64,000 nt of DNA from Stieleria maiorica (GCF_008035925.1 NZ_CP036264.1:1139774-1203773), one strand, 5' to 3'; shown: positions 27,614 to 38,605, counted from the stretch's first letter. Notes: a model not told the origin generated them from the sequence alone. A program made the numbers and translations.

Positions 27614-27657
27614 ATGGCTCCCTTCTCCCCCGCAAAGCCGGGGGAGAAGGGAGCCAT
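27614..27657. repeat. 19-bp perfect hairpin repeat, copy 2
   Basis: Left arm 27614-27632 and right arm 27639-27657 are exact reverse complements, with loop CAAAGC. The inner part, CTTCTCCCCCGCAAAGCC, matches the copy at 10425-10462. It lies just upstream of the gluzincin signal peptide. Confidence 0.9.
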
Positions 27658-27788
27658 CGTAGATTGAATCGACATTGGTGGCCTTCAACCGAAGATGAAC
27701 TCAAGCCTTCAAATTGCAAGCTTTCAAATTGACAGCGGCGTGGTCGCCGAGGGGGCCATTGAATCTTCATGCGATCCATTTTAAACAG

Positions 27789-27854
27789 ACGCTCGTCCCG
27801 GCTGGGTCAGTAAGCTTGCAGCGGTTTTCTGCAAGCTTACTCCGGGACGAGCGT
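27789..27854. terminator. nested inverted repeat downstream of htrA-like gene
   Basis: Outer arms ACGCTCGTCCCGG (27789-27801) and CCGGGACGAGCGT (27842-27854) enclose inner arms AGTAAGCTTGCAG (27809-27821) and CTGCAAGCTTACT (27829-27841), both perfect, with loop CGGTTTT. A 7-base bulge lies on the left. It follows the HtrA gene stop by about 80 bases on that strand, so it could be a terminator or an RNA structure; no strong T-run is clear, so this call is tentative. Confidence 0.5.
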
Positions 27855-27932
27855 GACTGTGTTGCGGGGCAAGCGTGTCGACCGCTCAGAGGGTCGATCA
27901 GGATGCCGAAGTCGCCATCGAGACGGGCGTGT

Positions 27933-29423
27933 TTAGTGTCGGACGTTTTCGTCGCGGGAGGCGAGTTGGAAATGTCCGTACAAGGTTTGTTCGCGGCGAA
28001 CGATGTAGAACTTCGCACGCGGACCTTTTTTCATCTCGGGGTGTTCCAGGATGCCTGCCAGGTCGCTGATGCTGGCCGTTTGCCAGCCGTGGATTCCCAG
28101 CAAGACGTCACCGACTTGGATCCCCTGCTCTGCGGCGGCCGATCCGCTGCGGACGGCGGTGATGTACAGCCCGCCGCGGTAGGGTGTCCGCATCCGCGAG
28201 TTCAGACGGTTCATCGTCGATTGGCTGACCGGTTTGGCGCGGATCCCGATCACGGCCCAGGCGGTATCGCTGGGTTGTTGGGTCTCCGACGCGTCGACCG
28301 GTGTGGTCGCGACGGCCAGTTCCAACAGGCCGCCGTCACGTTCGACGGCCATCGGGATCGGTTGGCCCGGTTGCATTTGCAACAGGGCGAGTGAATAGTC
28401 CAGCCGATCGTCGACCGGCCGCGAACCAACGCGGACCACGCGGTCACCCGGCTTCAATCCCTCCCGTGCGGCGGGGCTGCTAGCGGAGACATGGGCGATC
28501 GTGATTCCGTCGCCATCGCGTGGACCGCCGTTGGTTCGCAATCCGGTATCGAGTCGTTGTGTATTGTGCTGATCGATCATCGACGTGACGATCTCGACGA
28601 CCTGGTCGATCGGGATCGCAAACGCGATCTGCTGGGCACCGACGCGAACGGCGACGTTGACGCCGATGATCTCACCGTCGATGTTCAACAGCGGGCCGCC
28701 GGAATTACCCGGATTGATCCCGGCACTGATCTGGATCAGGTCTTCGTAGTCTTGCGTGTCGTTGACGGGAACGTCGCGGTGCAGGGCGCTGATGATTCCC
28801 TGGGTGCAGGTGTGCACGTAACCGTAGGCGTTGCCGATCGCGATCACGCTTTCGCCGACCATCAGATCGCTGCTGGTACCTCGGGGAACCGTCGGTAGTT
28901 CTCTGTCGACATCGACTTTGACCAGGGCCAAATCGTTTCGTGGTCTTGCGGCGATCAGTTCGGCACTGGTGACCGTTCCGTCATGCAGTGTGACGCGGAT
29001 GTTGTCGACGTCTTCGACGACGTGGTAGTTGGTGATGACATAGCCCTGCGGATCGATCACCACCCCCGTGCCCATCCCGTTGACTTGGCGGAATCCGCCG
29101 CCATCGGTTGCACCGGCCATGCCGGCGGCGGTGTTGCGGATGGTCTTTTGTCCGTGCAGGTTGACGACCGAGGGGCTGGCCCGGCGGACGGCCAGTACCG
29201 TCGGAGTTTCGCGCCGGGAATCGGTCACGTGTCTGGAGACCGTCGCCGGTTCGAACGACGCCAGCGACGCATCTTGAGCGCTGACGCTCGAAGATTCCAT
29301 CGCGGTCATCATCGAAAGGGCGAAGCCGACGGTTCCGATTCGACGCAGCCATTGGGTCGTGGCGGTGCGGAATCGGCCACTGGTCGGGCCATCGGTCGGG
29401 GCAGATTGGATCGGTGGTCGCAT
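27933..29423 (-). CDS. HtrA/DegP-type serine protease with two PDZ domains
   Basis: A 496-residue S1C protease. The N-terminus has a signal peptide ending near SVSAQ (residues 46-50). The trypsin-like domain shows the triad His134 (NYHVVEDV), Asp164 (RPRNDLALVKV) and Ser241 (INPGNSGGPLL). Two PDZ domains follow, the first with AREGLKPGDRVVRVG and the second with AAEQGIQVGDVLLGIHG. Expected to act in the periplasm on misfolded proteins. It is upstream of, and on the same strand as, the gluzincin/LarA pair, separated by an inverted repeat. Confidence 0.93.
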   Translation of the reverse strand: MRPPIQSAPTDGPTSGRFRTATTQWLRRIGTVGFALSMMTAMESSSVSAQDASLASFEPATVSRHVTDSRRETPTVLAVRRASPSVVNLHGQKTIRNTAAGMAGATDGGGFRQVNGMGTGVVIDPQGYVITNYHVVEDVDNIRVTLHDGTVTSAELIAARPRNDLALVKVDVDRELPTVPRGTSSDLMVGESVIAIGNAYGYVHTCTQGIISALHRDVPVNDTQDYEDLIQISAGINPGNSGGPLLNIDGEIIGVNVAVRVGAQQIAFAIPIDQVVEIVTSMIDQHNTQRLDTGLRTNGGPRDGDGITIAHVSASSPAAREGLKPGDRVVRVGSRPVDDRLDYSLALLQMQPGQPIPMAVERDGGLLELAVATTPVDASETQQPSDTAWAVIGIRAKPVSQSTMNRLNSRMRTPYRGGLYITAVRSGSAAAEQGIQVGDVLLGIHGWQTASISDLAGILEHPEMKKGPRAKFYIVRREQTLYGHFQLASRDENVRH

Positions 29424-29910
29424 AGGTCCCCGTACCCGGTGAGCAGAACTGGATGCGTCGCTTGAGAATCGAAAGTTGCGGGTTTTCGATCGTCATGGGA
29501 GCCGGAATCCCCGGCACGAGAGAGTGAATCGGAACAACCAGTAGGATCCCTTGATGGCACCGCACGGATGCCGCAAGGTTTACCAGTCTTAACATTCCGC
29601 TGTCGGGTGGTGTCGGAAATGCGTCCCGCGAACGTGTTTGACGTCGCGTCAGGCTTCACGGCAGACCGATCGCTGCACTGAATCAAGTCAAGAATTAAAA
29701 GAAAAAGAACGAATTCCCGTTTCAGATTGCCAAGAATCCCCATCTGACTTGCGAACCGGATAGCCTGGGTTTGAAGCCGACGCTCCACCCGAGCGTGAAA
29801 GCTGGGTCGAGTGTCGAGAAAGGTGCCAGAGATTCAAAGTTTTTTTCGCTGCGGCGATTCTGTCAGTCGCAGTTGACTGTTTCACGACCAAGTCAGTGTG
29901 CAATGACGTG
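29424..29910. other. divergent intergenic region
   Basis: About 490 bases between the divergent starts of the HtrA protease and a polytopic membrane protein. Both promoters should be here. I see no repeat family member and no RNA; antisense ORFs lack protein features. Confidence 0.35.
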
Positions 29911-31266
29911 ATGGGACGAACCAGCGATCGATCGACCGACATCGACGCGGACGCCGACAGCGCAACGGATCAACGGGGCGATCTGGCCGTTGAGGATCGA
30001 CCGAGCTTGGTTGTGGGGCACGCTGTGCCGGAAAACGACACGGCGGGGGAGATGGTCCAGGCAGGCAACGGGCAGACGGACGCGGGGTCCGAGTTGAAAC
30101 GATCCGAACCGCCGGCGGCTCGGGGATGGATCCGGATGATCGCCGGCGGCATCGCCTGGCTGGTCCGCGGTGTCTTTTCGTTGGCTTCGTTGATCGTCTG
30201 TTTGGCCGTGCTGGCGGCGATTCCGATTTTGCAACTGATCACGTTCGGCTATCTGCTGGATGTCGCCGGGCGGCTGGCGCGAGGTGGAACGCTGCGCGAG
30301 TCGCTGCCGCATTTGCGCGCCGCGGGCAAGATCGGTGTGGTGGTGGTGGCCGTCGTGATTGGTTCTTTGCCGGTGCAGTTGTTGGCTCACTGGGAAAGTG
30401 TTGCGTCGCTGATCACGCCGGGTTCCGATCAGGCGACGTTGCTGCGCGCCGCCGCGATTCTCGCTGCTTGTTTGGGAGTGTTCTATCTGCTTTGGGCGCT
30501 GGCTCGGGGCGGGCGGTTGGTGCATTTCTTGTGGCCCCAGCCCAAACGCATGTTGCGGCAGGCTTGGCGGCCGAGCACGTATCGTGAATTGCCGGACAAG
30601 CTTTGGGAATTCACCCGTTCATTGGAATTGGGGCGTTTCTTTTGGCTCGGGTTGCGTGGGGCGTTGGGGACGCTGGTGTGGTTGATCCCGGCGATGGTCA
30701 TCATCGCCGCCAATCGCAACGGCGAGACCGGATTGGCAGGGTTGGTCGGCGGGCTGGCGTTGATCGCGCTGGGCGTCGTGCTGTTGTACCTGCCGATGTT
30801 GCAGGCTGAGTTTGCCGCACAGAATCGACTCCGAGCCCTGTTTAACGTCCGCCGCGTTCGCCGGCTGTTTTGCTACGCGCCTTGGGCCTGGCTGTTGGCG
30901 ATGGTGCTGGGATTGGTCGTCTTGCCGATTCCGTTGTACTTGTTGAAGATCGAAGCGACGCCGCGTGAGGTCGTTTGGTTGCCGACGTTGATGTTCGTCG
31001 CCTTCATCCTGCCGGCTCGTTTGGCCGAGGGGTTGGCGCTGCGGCGGGCCGCGCGAATCGCCCAGAATCACGGGGATGGGACGGTGAAACCGGCGGGCGT
31101 CTGGAGTTTTGTTTCACGCTGGTCGGCGCGATTGTTGATGCCGGGCTTCGTCGCGATCTATTTGCTGTTTGTGACGCTGTCGCAATACACCAGCTGGGAC
31201 GGGCTGCAGACCTGGGTGCAGCAACACGCGGTGTTGATTCCGATTCCGTTTTTGGGTGGTGTGTAG
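29911..31266 (+). CDS. polytopic membrane protein of unknown function
   Basis: About 451 residues from ATG 29911; an in-frame GTG at 29896 is an alternative. The first 75 residues are acidic and polar. After that come about eight membrane helices, including LASLIVCLAVLAAIPILQLI, IGVVVVAVVIGSLPVQLL, LGTLVWLIPAMVIIAA and WLLAMVLGLVVLPIPLYL. The FGYLLDVAGRLARGG motif is reminiscent of DUF4013-like membrane proteins, but I do not assign it. It ends 80 bases before the S41 protease gene on the same strand, so the two may be cotranscribed. Confidence 0.8.
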   Translation: MGRTSDRSTDIDADADSATDQRGDLAVEDRPSLVVGHAVPENDTAGEMVQAGNGQTDAGSELKRSEPPAARGWIRMIAGGIAWLVRGVFSLASLIVCLAVLAAIPILQLITFGYLLDVAGRLARGGTLRESLPHLRAAGKIGVVVVAVVIGSLPVQLLAHWESVASLITPGSDQATLLRAAAILAACLGVFYLLWALARGGRLVHFLWPQPKRMLRQAWRPSTYRELPDKLWEFTRSLELGRFFWLGLRGALGTLVWLIPAMVIIAANRNGETGLAGLVGGLALIALGVVLLYLPMLQAEFAAQNRLRALFNVRRVRRLFCYAPWAWLLAMVLGLVVLPIPLYLLKIEATPREVVWLPTLMFVAFILPARLAEGLALRRAARIAQNHGDGTVKPAGVWSFVSRWSARLLMPGFVAIYLLFVTLSQYTSWDGLQTWVQQHAVLIPIPFLGGV

Positions 31267-31345
31267 AGACGCCGGCAGGGTGCTGGCGTATGCTTTGCCA
31301 GGACACTCGGCCCGATTCTCCCCCCTCACGAATTCGTTTCAGCGT

Positions 31346-32863
31346 ATGCCAGCACGCAACTTCAATCTGATTCTGTTTGCGGTGGTCGTCAGCATTCTGT
31401 GTCATTTCACCTATCGCAATGCCCGGACGGCCAGCATCTTGGGTGAAGCGATCGAGCTGATTGAGCAGAATTACGTCGATCCGGTGGACCGCCAGCAATT
31501 GCTTCAGGCCGCGATGGACGGGGTGGTCAGCCAGTTGGACGAACACAGCGGCTACTTTGCGGTCGAAGCGTATCGGTCGTTTCAGGACAACATGCACCAG
31601 GAATTCGCCGGCATCGGAATCTATGTGGCCCAGCCGCAACCGGGCCAGCCGGTCCGGGTGGTCACGCCGCTGGTCAATTCGCCGGCCTTGCGAGCCGGGG
31701 TCTTGCCGAACGACTTGATCATCAAGGTGGACGGTGTGGACGTGTCGACGATGTTGTTGTCCGACGTCAGTGAACGATTGAAGGGGCCGCCGGGCACGAC
31801 GGTTTCGTTAACGGTGCGCCGGGCGGACGAGACGCATTCGATGACGGTCCAGCGAGCGACGATCGAATTGGAATCGGTCGTCGGCGACCATCGTGACGAG
31901 TCCAACCGCTGGGTGTACCGGTTGGCCAGCGAACCTTCGGTGGCCTATGTCCGGCTGAAAAGCTTTGGCGAAAAAACGGTGCGTGAATTGGAGCAGGTGT
32001 TGGTCGAATTGGACAACGACTTCGACGCCTTGGTGATGGATTTGCGTGGCAACGGCGGCGGGTTGCTGTACGCCGCCCGTGACGTCAGCGACATGTTTTT
32101 GAACGAGGGGCTGATCGTGTCCACACGGATTCGTGGCGGGGAGGTCGAAGATTCGTACTCCGCCACGTCCGGGACGTTGGTCGATCCGTCCAAACCGATC
32201 GCCGTCTTGATCGATGCCAACTCCGCCAGCGCCAGTGAAATCGTCGCCGCCTGTCTGCAAGACAATCATCGGGCACTGATCGTCGGGACACGCAGCTATG
32301 GCAAAGGAACGGTGCAGGAAATCATGCCGCTTCAGTATGGCCGCAGCGCCTTGCGGTTGACCGTCGCGCGGTACTTCCGACCCAACAACAAGAACATCCA
32401 TCGAACCGCCGATGCGACCGAGCAGGATGATTGGGGCGTGACCCCGGATCCGGGATTCGTGATCCCGATGGAACCCGACGCGATCGCAAAACTGGACGCC
32501 CGCTGGCGCGAGGCGTCGTTCCCGATGCTGGTCGGGATCGATCCGCCCGATGCCGCGCTGCCGAGCGACTCGCCATACAGCGGCGAAGCGTCCGGCGTCG
32601 ATTCGCCAGTCTTGGATGCGACTCGGCGAGAAATCTTGAAGCTGGAGGCTGAACTCAACGCGCTGCAGTCCAAGATTCAGCAGTCCGTTCTGTCCGAGCA
32701 GGCAGAGGCGAATCTTGCTCGCGGACCCGAGGCCCTTGCCGATGATCCGCCATTGCGGGCGGCAGTCGGACGATTGATCGAACGGTCCGTCGGGACAGCC
32801 GACGACAGCGGGGGTCAGGAGGAGGACGCGGAGCCCGAGGCTGCGGTCAGGGACGCGGCTTGA
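31346..32863 (+). CDS. S41 (C-terminal processing) peptidase with PDZ domain
   Basis: 505 residues from ATG 31346, which starts a signal anchor (FNLILFAVVVSILCHF). A PDZ domain is at about residues 85-165 (IGIYVAQPQPG..., LRAGVLPNDLIIKVDGVDVS). The catalytic Ser-Lys dyad is visible: SASASE at 293-298 with Ser295, and YGKGTVQE with Lys320. The 25-residue spacing matches the tail-specific protease Prc/CtpA family. Expected to degrade or process periplasmic proteins. The C-terminal 120 residues include a helical tail. The upstream open frame from 31256 overlaps the previous gene and is not used. Confidence 0.93.
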   Translation: MPARNFNLILFAVVVSILCHFTYRNARTASILGEAIELIEQNYVDPVDRQQLLQAAMDGVVSQLDEHSGYFAVEAYRSFQDNMHQEFAGIGIYVAQPQPGQPVRVVTPLVNSPALRAGVLPNDLIIKVDGVDVSTMLLSDVSERLKGPPGTTVSLTVRRADETHSMTVQRATIELESVVGDHRDESNRWVYRLASEPSVAYVRLKSFGEKTVRELEQVLVELDNDFDALVMDLRGNGGGLLYAARDVSDMFLNEGLIVSTRIRGGEVEDSYSATSGTLVDPSKPIAVLIDANSASASEIVAACLQDNHRALIVGTRSYGKGTVQEIMPLQYGRSALRLTVARYFRPNNKNIHRTADATEQDDWGVTPDPGFVIPMEPDAIAKLDARWREASFPMLVGIDPPDAALPSDSPYSGEASGVDSPVLDATRREILKLEAELNALQSKIQQSVLSEQAEANLARGPEALADDPPLRAAVGRLIERSVGTADDSGGQEEDAEPEAAVRDAA

Positions 32864-32904
32864 CGATTGTGGAAGGAATGAGTCGCCGGTCAGACGTCGC
32901 TCCC

Positions 32905-33333
32905 TGTTAGCTCGTTCCAAGGCTCCGCCTTGGAACGCGATGAGGGTGTGGCTCCCGCCACACACCGTGCGCAGTCAGAGGCGGAGCCTCTAGAAACTCC
33001 CGTTCCCAGGCGGAGCCTGGGAACGAGGGAGGTTGATTTCGAAGCCCTGTTAGCTCGTTCCAAGGCTCCGCCTTGGAACGCGATGTGGGTGTGGCTCCCG
33101 TCAGGCACCGTGCGCAGTCAGAGGCGGAGCCTCTAGAAACTCCCGTCCCCAGGCGGAGCCTGGGAACGAGGGAGGTTGATTTCGAAGCCCTGTTAGCTCG
33201 TTCCAAGGCTCCGCCTTGGAACGCGATGAGGGTGTGGCTCCCGCCACACACCGTGCGCAGTCAGAGGCGGAGCCTTCAGAAACTCCCGTCCCCAGGCGGA
33301 GCCTGGGAACGAAGGAGGTTGATTTCGGAACTG
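32905..33333. repeat. three tandem 143-bp copies of palindromic repeat
   Basis: Units start at 32905, 33048 and 33191. Each carries GTTCCAAGGC-TCC-GCCTTGGAAC, AGAGGCGGAGCCTCT (AGCCTTC in the third) and GTTCCCAGGC-GGA-GCCTGGGAAC. The copies differ by a few bases only. A single related copy is at 17771-17890 and a truncated one near 63787-63811. Downstream, 33334-33586 carries no further gene. Confidence 0.95.
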
Positions 33334-33586
33334 CACCACCTCCGCCAGGGAGGTTTGCGCCCAACCGGGGATTCGCGGCGCCTGTCCCTATCGGACCTGT
33401 ACGACGGCGTAAATTCTTCTCCGCCGGCGCAAATCCGTTTGCCCGAGCCTCTTGGCACAAGTATCCTGAGGGTCTGTTTCCAATGGCCGAGTTCTCTTGT
33501 CGGCCGCCACGCAAACCTAACGGCACGGTTGCTGTCGTCTTTTTGCACGCAATCAATCGCTCGAATTGGCAGAGGACCCGAAAGTG

Positions 33587-34408
33587 ATGATCCGACGTTC
33601 TTCTTTTCTCGCACCGCTGGCTGCACTCGCGCTCGTCGGAGCAATGCTCGGCTCACACCAGGCCAGTGCGCAAAACGAATCGCTGTTGGCTGAAATCTAC
33701 GGGCGGGGGGTGCACGCCTATTATGCCGGCCAGTACACCGAGGCGTACGACTACCTGACTCAGGCGATCGGCGGCGGGACGCGTGATCCGCGTGCCTATT
33801 ATTTCCGCGGGATCGTCGCCCACCAACAAGGGCGGCCGGAGGAGGCCGAGGCGGATTGGCAGGCCGGCGCCGAGATGGAGGCTCGGGCTGGTGGCGGAGC
33901 CGGTGTCGGTCGCTCGCTGTCGCGATTCCAAGGGTCGGCCCGTTTGAAGCTTGAGCAGATCCGCCAGACGGCGCGAATCGATGCGATGATGAACGCGGCG
34001 GCGCGTTCGGACGCGCGGATGCAGGAATTGGGCGTCCAGCCGGGCGCTGCGGCAGCCCCCAAGGCGGCCCCGGCAGCGATGGGGACCGCCCCACCACCGG
34101 CGCCCGCTGCGGCCGTCGCCGATGATCCCTTTGCCGACGACGGGCCCGCCCTCGCAGACGGCCAGCCCAAGGTTGAAAACAACAATGCCTTGGAAGGCTT
34201 GGACGACAACCCATTTGCCGATGATGAACCCGCCGGGGCCGCCGCCGCTGATGCCGGGATGCCCGCCGCCGACAATTCCAATCCGTTCGGCGAACCCGCG
34301 GCACCGGCCGCCGGCGATCCGTTCGGTGGTGACGCCGGTGCCGATCCGTTTGGGGCGCCCGCCGGTGGCGGTGACGATCCCTTTGGTGGCGACCCGTTCG
34401 GAAACTAA
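33587..34408 (+). CDS. secreted TPR-like protein with acidic DPF/NPF-rich tail
   Basis: 273 residues from ATG 33587 (a GTG sits directly before it). A signal peptide ends near QASAQN. Residues 35-90 look like TPR repeats (GVHAYYAGQYTEAYDYLTQAI, RAYYFRGIVAHQQGRPEEAE). The second half is Ala/Pro/Asp-rich and carries about nine DPF or NPF triplets. Function unknown; probably a soluble or surface protein that binds a partner through the repeats. Confidence 0.8.
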   Translation: MIRRSSFLAPLAALALVGAMLGSHQASAQNESLLAEIYGRGVHAYYAGQYTEAYDYLTQAIGGGTRDPRAYYFRGIVAHQQGRPEEAEADWQAGAEMEARAGGGAGVGRSLSRFQGSARLKLEQIRQTARIDAMMNAAARSDARMQELGVQPGAAAAPKAAPAAMGTAPPPAPAAAVADDPFADDGPALADGQPKVENNNALEGLDDNPFADDEPAGAAAADAGMPAADNSNPFGEPAAPAAGDPFGGDAGADPFGAPAGGGDDPFGGDPFGN

Positions 34409-35180
34409 CGGGCGTTCAAGGACGGACACTCGTATTCCGCCGCAGCTTGGTTTTCGTGTCGTGGACGAGGCGACGAGTCCATTCGGATTGCGAACGACGA
34501 GGACTCCTCGCGTCGTCCACTACTGCATCAAGCGTCGCACCTCTTATTTGCCGAAGGCGGAACGGCGGAGTCGGGTGATCCGGCACCGGAACCAGATCAC
34601 CCGACTCATCAGCCATCCGTCAAGTTCTGCCCAGCGAGGTGTCTCGGCAGCACTCTCTGAAGCCCGAGACGCAATTCCCCGTTACGTCCCAAGCAACCAT
34701 CCTTAGAAGCTCGTGCATCCCTGCTTCCTCCCTGCCCGAGGAGATTGCATGCCATGTGCCAATCGCCGGTCGGCGGGGCGACGAAGGATCGATTTGGGCC
34801 GTAGCGGTGCCACGTGCGTGATGGCGGCCAATTAGCGGCGCTAGGATTCCCATAGTGTGATGCCGCAGGGTGGTTCGGCGATGCAGGCAGGTCGCGGCGC
34901 CTGTCTAGGAATTCATCACGGTGCCTGCGATCTGGGCAGGGTGCGTGAAACATGGCATCCGGAGGTCCCAGTGGCATTCGGCCGGGCGGTAATAGGACCA
35001 ATAGGACAAAGAAGACCGATGGGCCCACATACAAAATAGGTCCCGTACGTCGTATTCGTCCTATTCACCCTGGGGCGGGACGGTGCAGAAGTGGCCGTTG
35101 CCTGTCAATTCAGGCCCGCAAACGCTGGCGAGAGAGCACGTGGGGCCCCTCGCTTACGCGTCGGGCTGGCATCGGCGGGG
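34409..35180. other. gene-poor region with AATAGGAC motifs
   Basis: No ORF here looks like a protein. Between 34991 and 35065 there are two adjacent AATAGGAC strings, an AATAGGTCC and an inverted GTCCTATT, suggesting a short dispersed element. Another stretch near 35143-35170 (CTCGCTTACGCGTCGGGCTGGC) looks repetitive but has no second copy that I found here. Confidence 0.4.
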
Positions 35181-35393
35181 CTAGAGAGCGTCTTCGCTGC
35201 GGCCCATCAGATTGACGTTGGTGGTCGGGACGATTCGGGTCACGTTGACCTTGGTCCGCCGTAGTTCTTCGATTTCCGCGGCCATTTCGGCGATCAGGTT
35301 CGCGATTTCGGTGCCGGCGGCTTCGCCGATGTTGTTCATCAGTGCTTTGCGAGAATTAAACGTCAGGCCGGTGCGATTCATCGTCTCTCTCAT
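35181..35393 (-). CDS. small conserved-looking protein
   Basis: 70 residues; a second ATG 12 bases in (35381) is an alternative start. The sequence is helical and amphipathic (IGEAAGTEIANLIAEMAAEI) and ends in a Thr/Val/Asn-rich tail. It has no hydrophobic segment. Its composition looks like a real protein and it lies alone in a gene-poor stretch, but I recognise no family. Confidence 0.55.
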   Translation of the reverse strand: MRETMNRTGLTFNSRKALMNNIGEAAGTEIANLIAEMAAEIEELRRTKVNVTRIVPTTNVNLMGRSEDAL

Positions 35394-35565
35394 CCGAAAA
35401 GAAAAGGTTTCCTAAGTAGTAATGGAACGCTCGCCGGGACGACTTGGCCCCCGTCCTGGCCCCTGGTTGACGGCGATCATCCCACGGTCGTTGAACAATT
35501 ATCAAGAGCGTAATTTCGCAAGCGAATTCCGCAAGGAAAGAACCGCATCTTTGGGTGGAATGTAC

Positions 35566-37422
<1,857 letters not shown>

Positions 37423-37452
37423 CGCTGTTCAATCTGTTTTGAAGGTCTGTTC

Positions 37453-37520
37453 GTGATCCCCGGCCGGCGGTGATCCCCAGCCGGCAGTGATCCCCGGCCG
37501 GCAGTGATCCCCAGCCGGCT
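37453..37520. repeat. 17-bp tandem repeat upstream of glmS
   Basis: Four copies of GTGATCCCCRGCCGGCR starting at 37453, 37470, 37487 and 37504, alternating CGGCC and CAGCC. It ends 150 bases before the small-protein gene and begins 30 bases upstream of the glmS start, inside its probable leader. Confidence 0.9.
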
Positions 37521-37671
37521 CTGGGCGTCCCGATCGGGCGGGAGCCGTGGGGGGACAACGTAGTTGCCCCGGTCGGCACGAACAAACCTAGCTCAAAACA
37601 TTGACGCTGCCGATCCCAGAAATTCTTCCGGAACTGCCAGCGGTAGCGATTGTGACTGAAATCGGTCGCGA

Positions 37672-38334
37672 TCAGGCGGCGCGCTTGCTGAGCGTCAGAC
37701 CCGTGAGCGTCTCGCTCCAGCGGCCGTTTTCTTGGGCGAACACGATCGTGGTCGGCTTGCACAGCCGCGTCAGGGCGTTTTGTTGGGCCGGTGTGGGCGG
37801 TTGGGCGGCTGACCAGAGCACCAGATCCACCTGGCCGTAGGTTCGCACGACGCGATCCAATCCGGCGTCGATCGTCATCGGCACCAGATGCGCCTTGGCG
37901 GGGAATTCACGCAGTTGTTTGTGGAAGTTTCGCAGCGACAGTGCATTGCCGCCCATTTCGAATTCATCGATCGCGATGTAGTGAATCGGGGTGGAGTGTC
38001 CCTTGTGCGTCAGCGAATGCAGCATCGCCAACGACCGCTGTCCGTCACCGACGCAGACTTCCAAGACGGACTGAACCGACAGCGATTCGATTCGCCGAAA
38101 CAGTTTTTTGTCATCACGGGTGGCCGTGCCGGTCGTGTTTCGCGACGTCCGCGGTGGATCGGCAGCCGCAACCGGCGTCGCCGTCGGCGAAGCCGGAGTG
38201 CCAGCAGATCGGGGATGCGGCTCGGCGCTGGTCGGGGACGCCGCCCGGGGGCCGTCGCCCGTCTCTGGAGTGGAGCTGACTGTTGGAGTGGCCGACTTGC
38301 CACGAATCGAATTCCAGAGCTTTCGCAGTGGCAT
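37672..38334 (-). CDS. small Rossmann/methyltransferase-like protein
   Basis: About 220 residues from MPLRKLWNSIRGK (ATG 38334); the upstream frame from 38457 is an open extension. Residues 15-75 are a Ser/Pro/Thr-rich low-complexity stretch. The C-terminal part contains VLEVCVGDGQRSLAML, which resembles motif I of SAM-dependent methyltransferases, then IAIDEFEMGG and VDLVLWSAA, a possible Rossmann fold. The assignment is weak because motif I is degenerate and no later motif is clear. It is upstream of glmS and on the same strand. Confidence 0.65.
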   Translation of the reverse strand: MPLRKLWNSIRGKSATPTVSSTPETGDGPRAASPTSAEPHPRSAGTPASPTATPVAAADPPRTSRNTTGTATRDDKKLFRRIESLSVQSVLEVCVGDGQRSLAMLHSLTHKGHSTPIHYIAIDEFEMGGNALSLRNFHKQLREFPAKAHLVPMTIDAGLDRVVRTYGQVDLVLWSAAQPPTPAQQNALTRLCKPTTIVFAQENGRWSETLTGLTLSKRAA

Positions 38335-38479
38335 CACACCCTCACCGATTTTGAGCGCCAAACGAAACAAACACACCTCACACCCAGATGAATCGGCGTC
38401 CGGCGGCCGCTCAATCGAAGGAAATTGTCGGGTTTTGGGTTGATGTCGGTTTGGCAAACTGTGCGGGCGGCGCTAGCGC

Positions 38480-38598
38480 AATGCCACCTACTTTCGATCA
38501 CGAACTGAGCCGTAGGCGCTAGCCTCGGGCCTTACAAGTCTCAAAGGGCAATCCAAGGCCCGCGGCTAGCGCCGTCGGCTCATAAAGGTGGTGGCATT
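38480..38598. repeat. long imperfect inverted repeat
   Basis: Arms of about 45 bases: AATGCCACC near 38480 and GGTGGCATT ending at 38598, with GAGCC-GTAGGCGCTAGCC on the left and GGCTAGCGCC-GTCGGCTC on the right, then CGGGCCTT opposite AAGGCCCG. It lies between the 3' end of the large Hsp70-like gene and the small Rossmann-like gene. Confidence 0.85.
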
Positions 38599-38605
38599 GG
38601 ACTAC

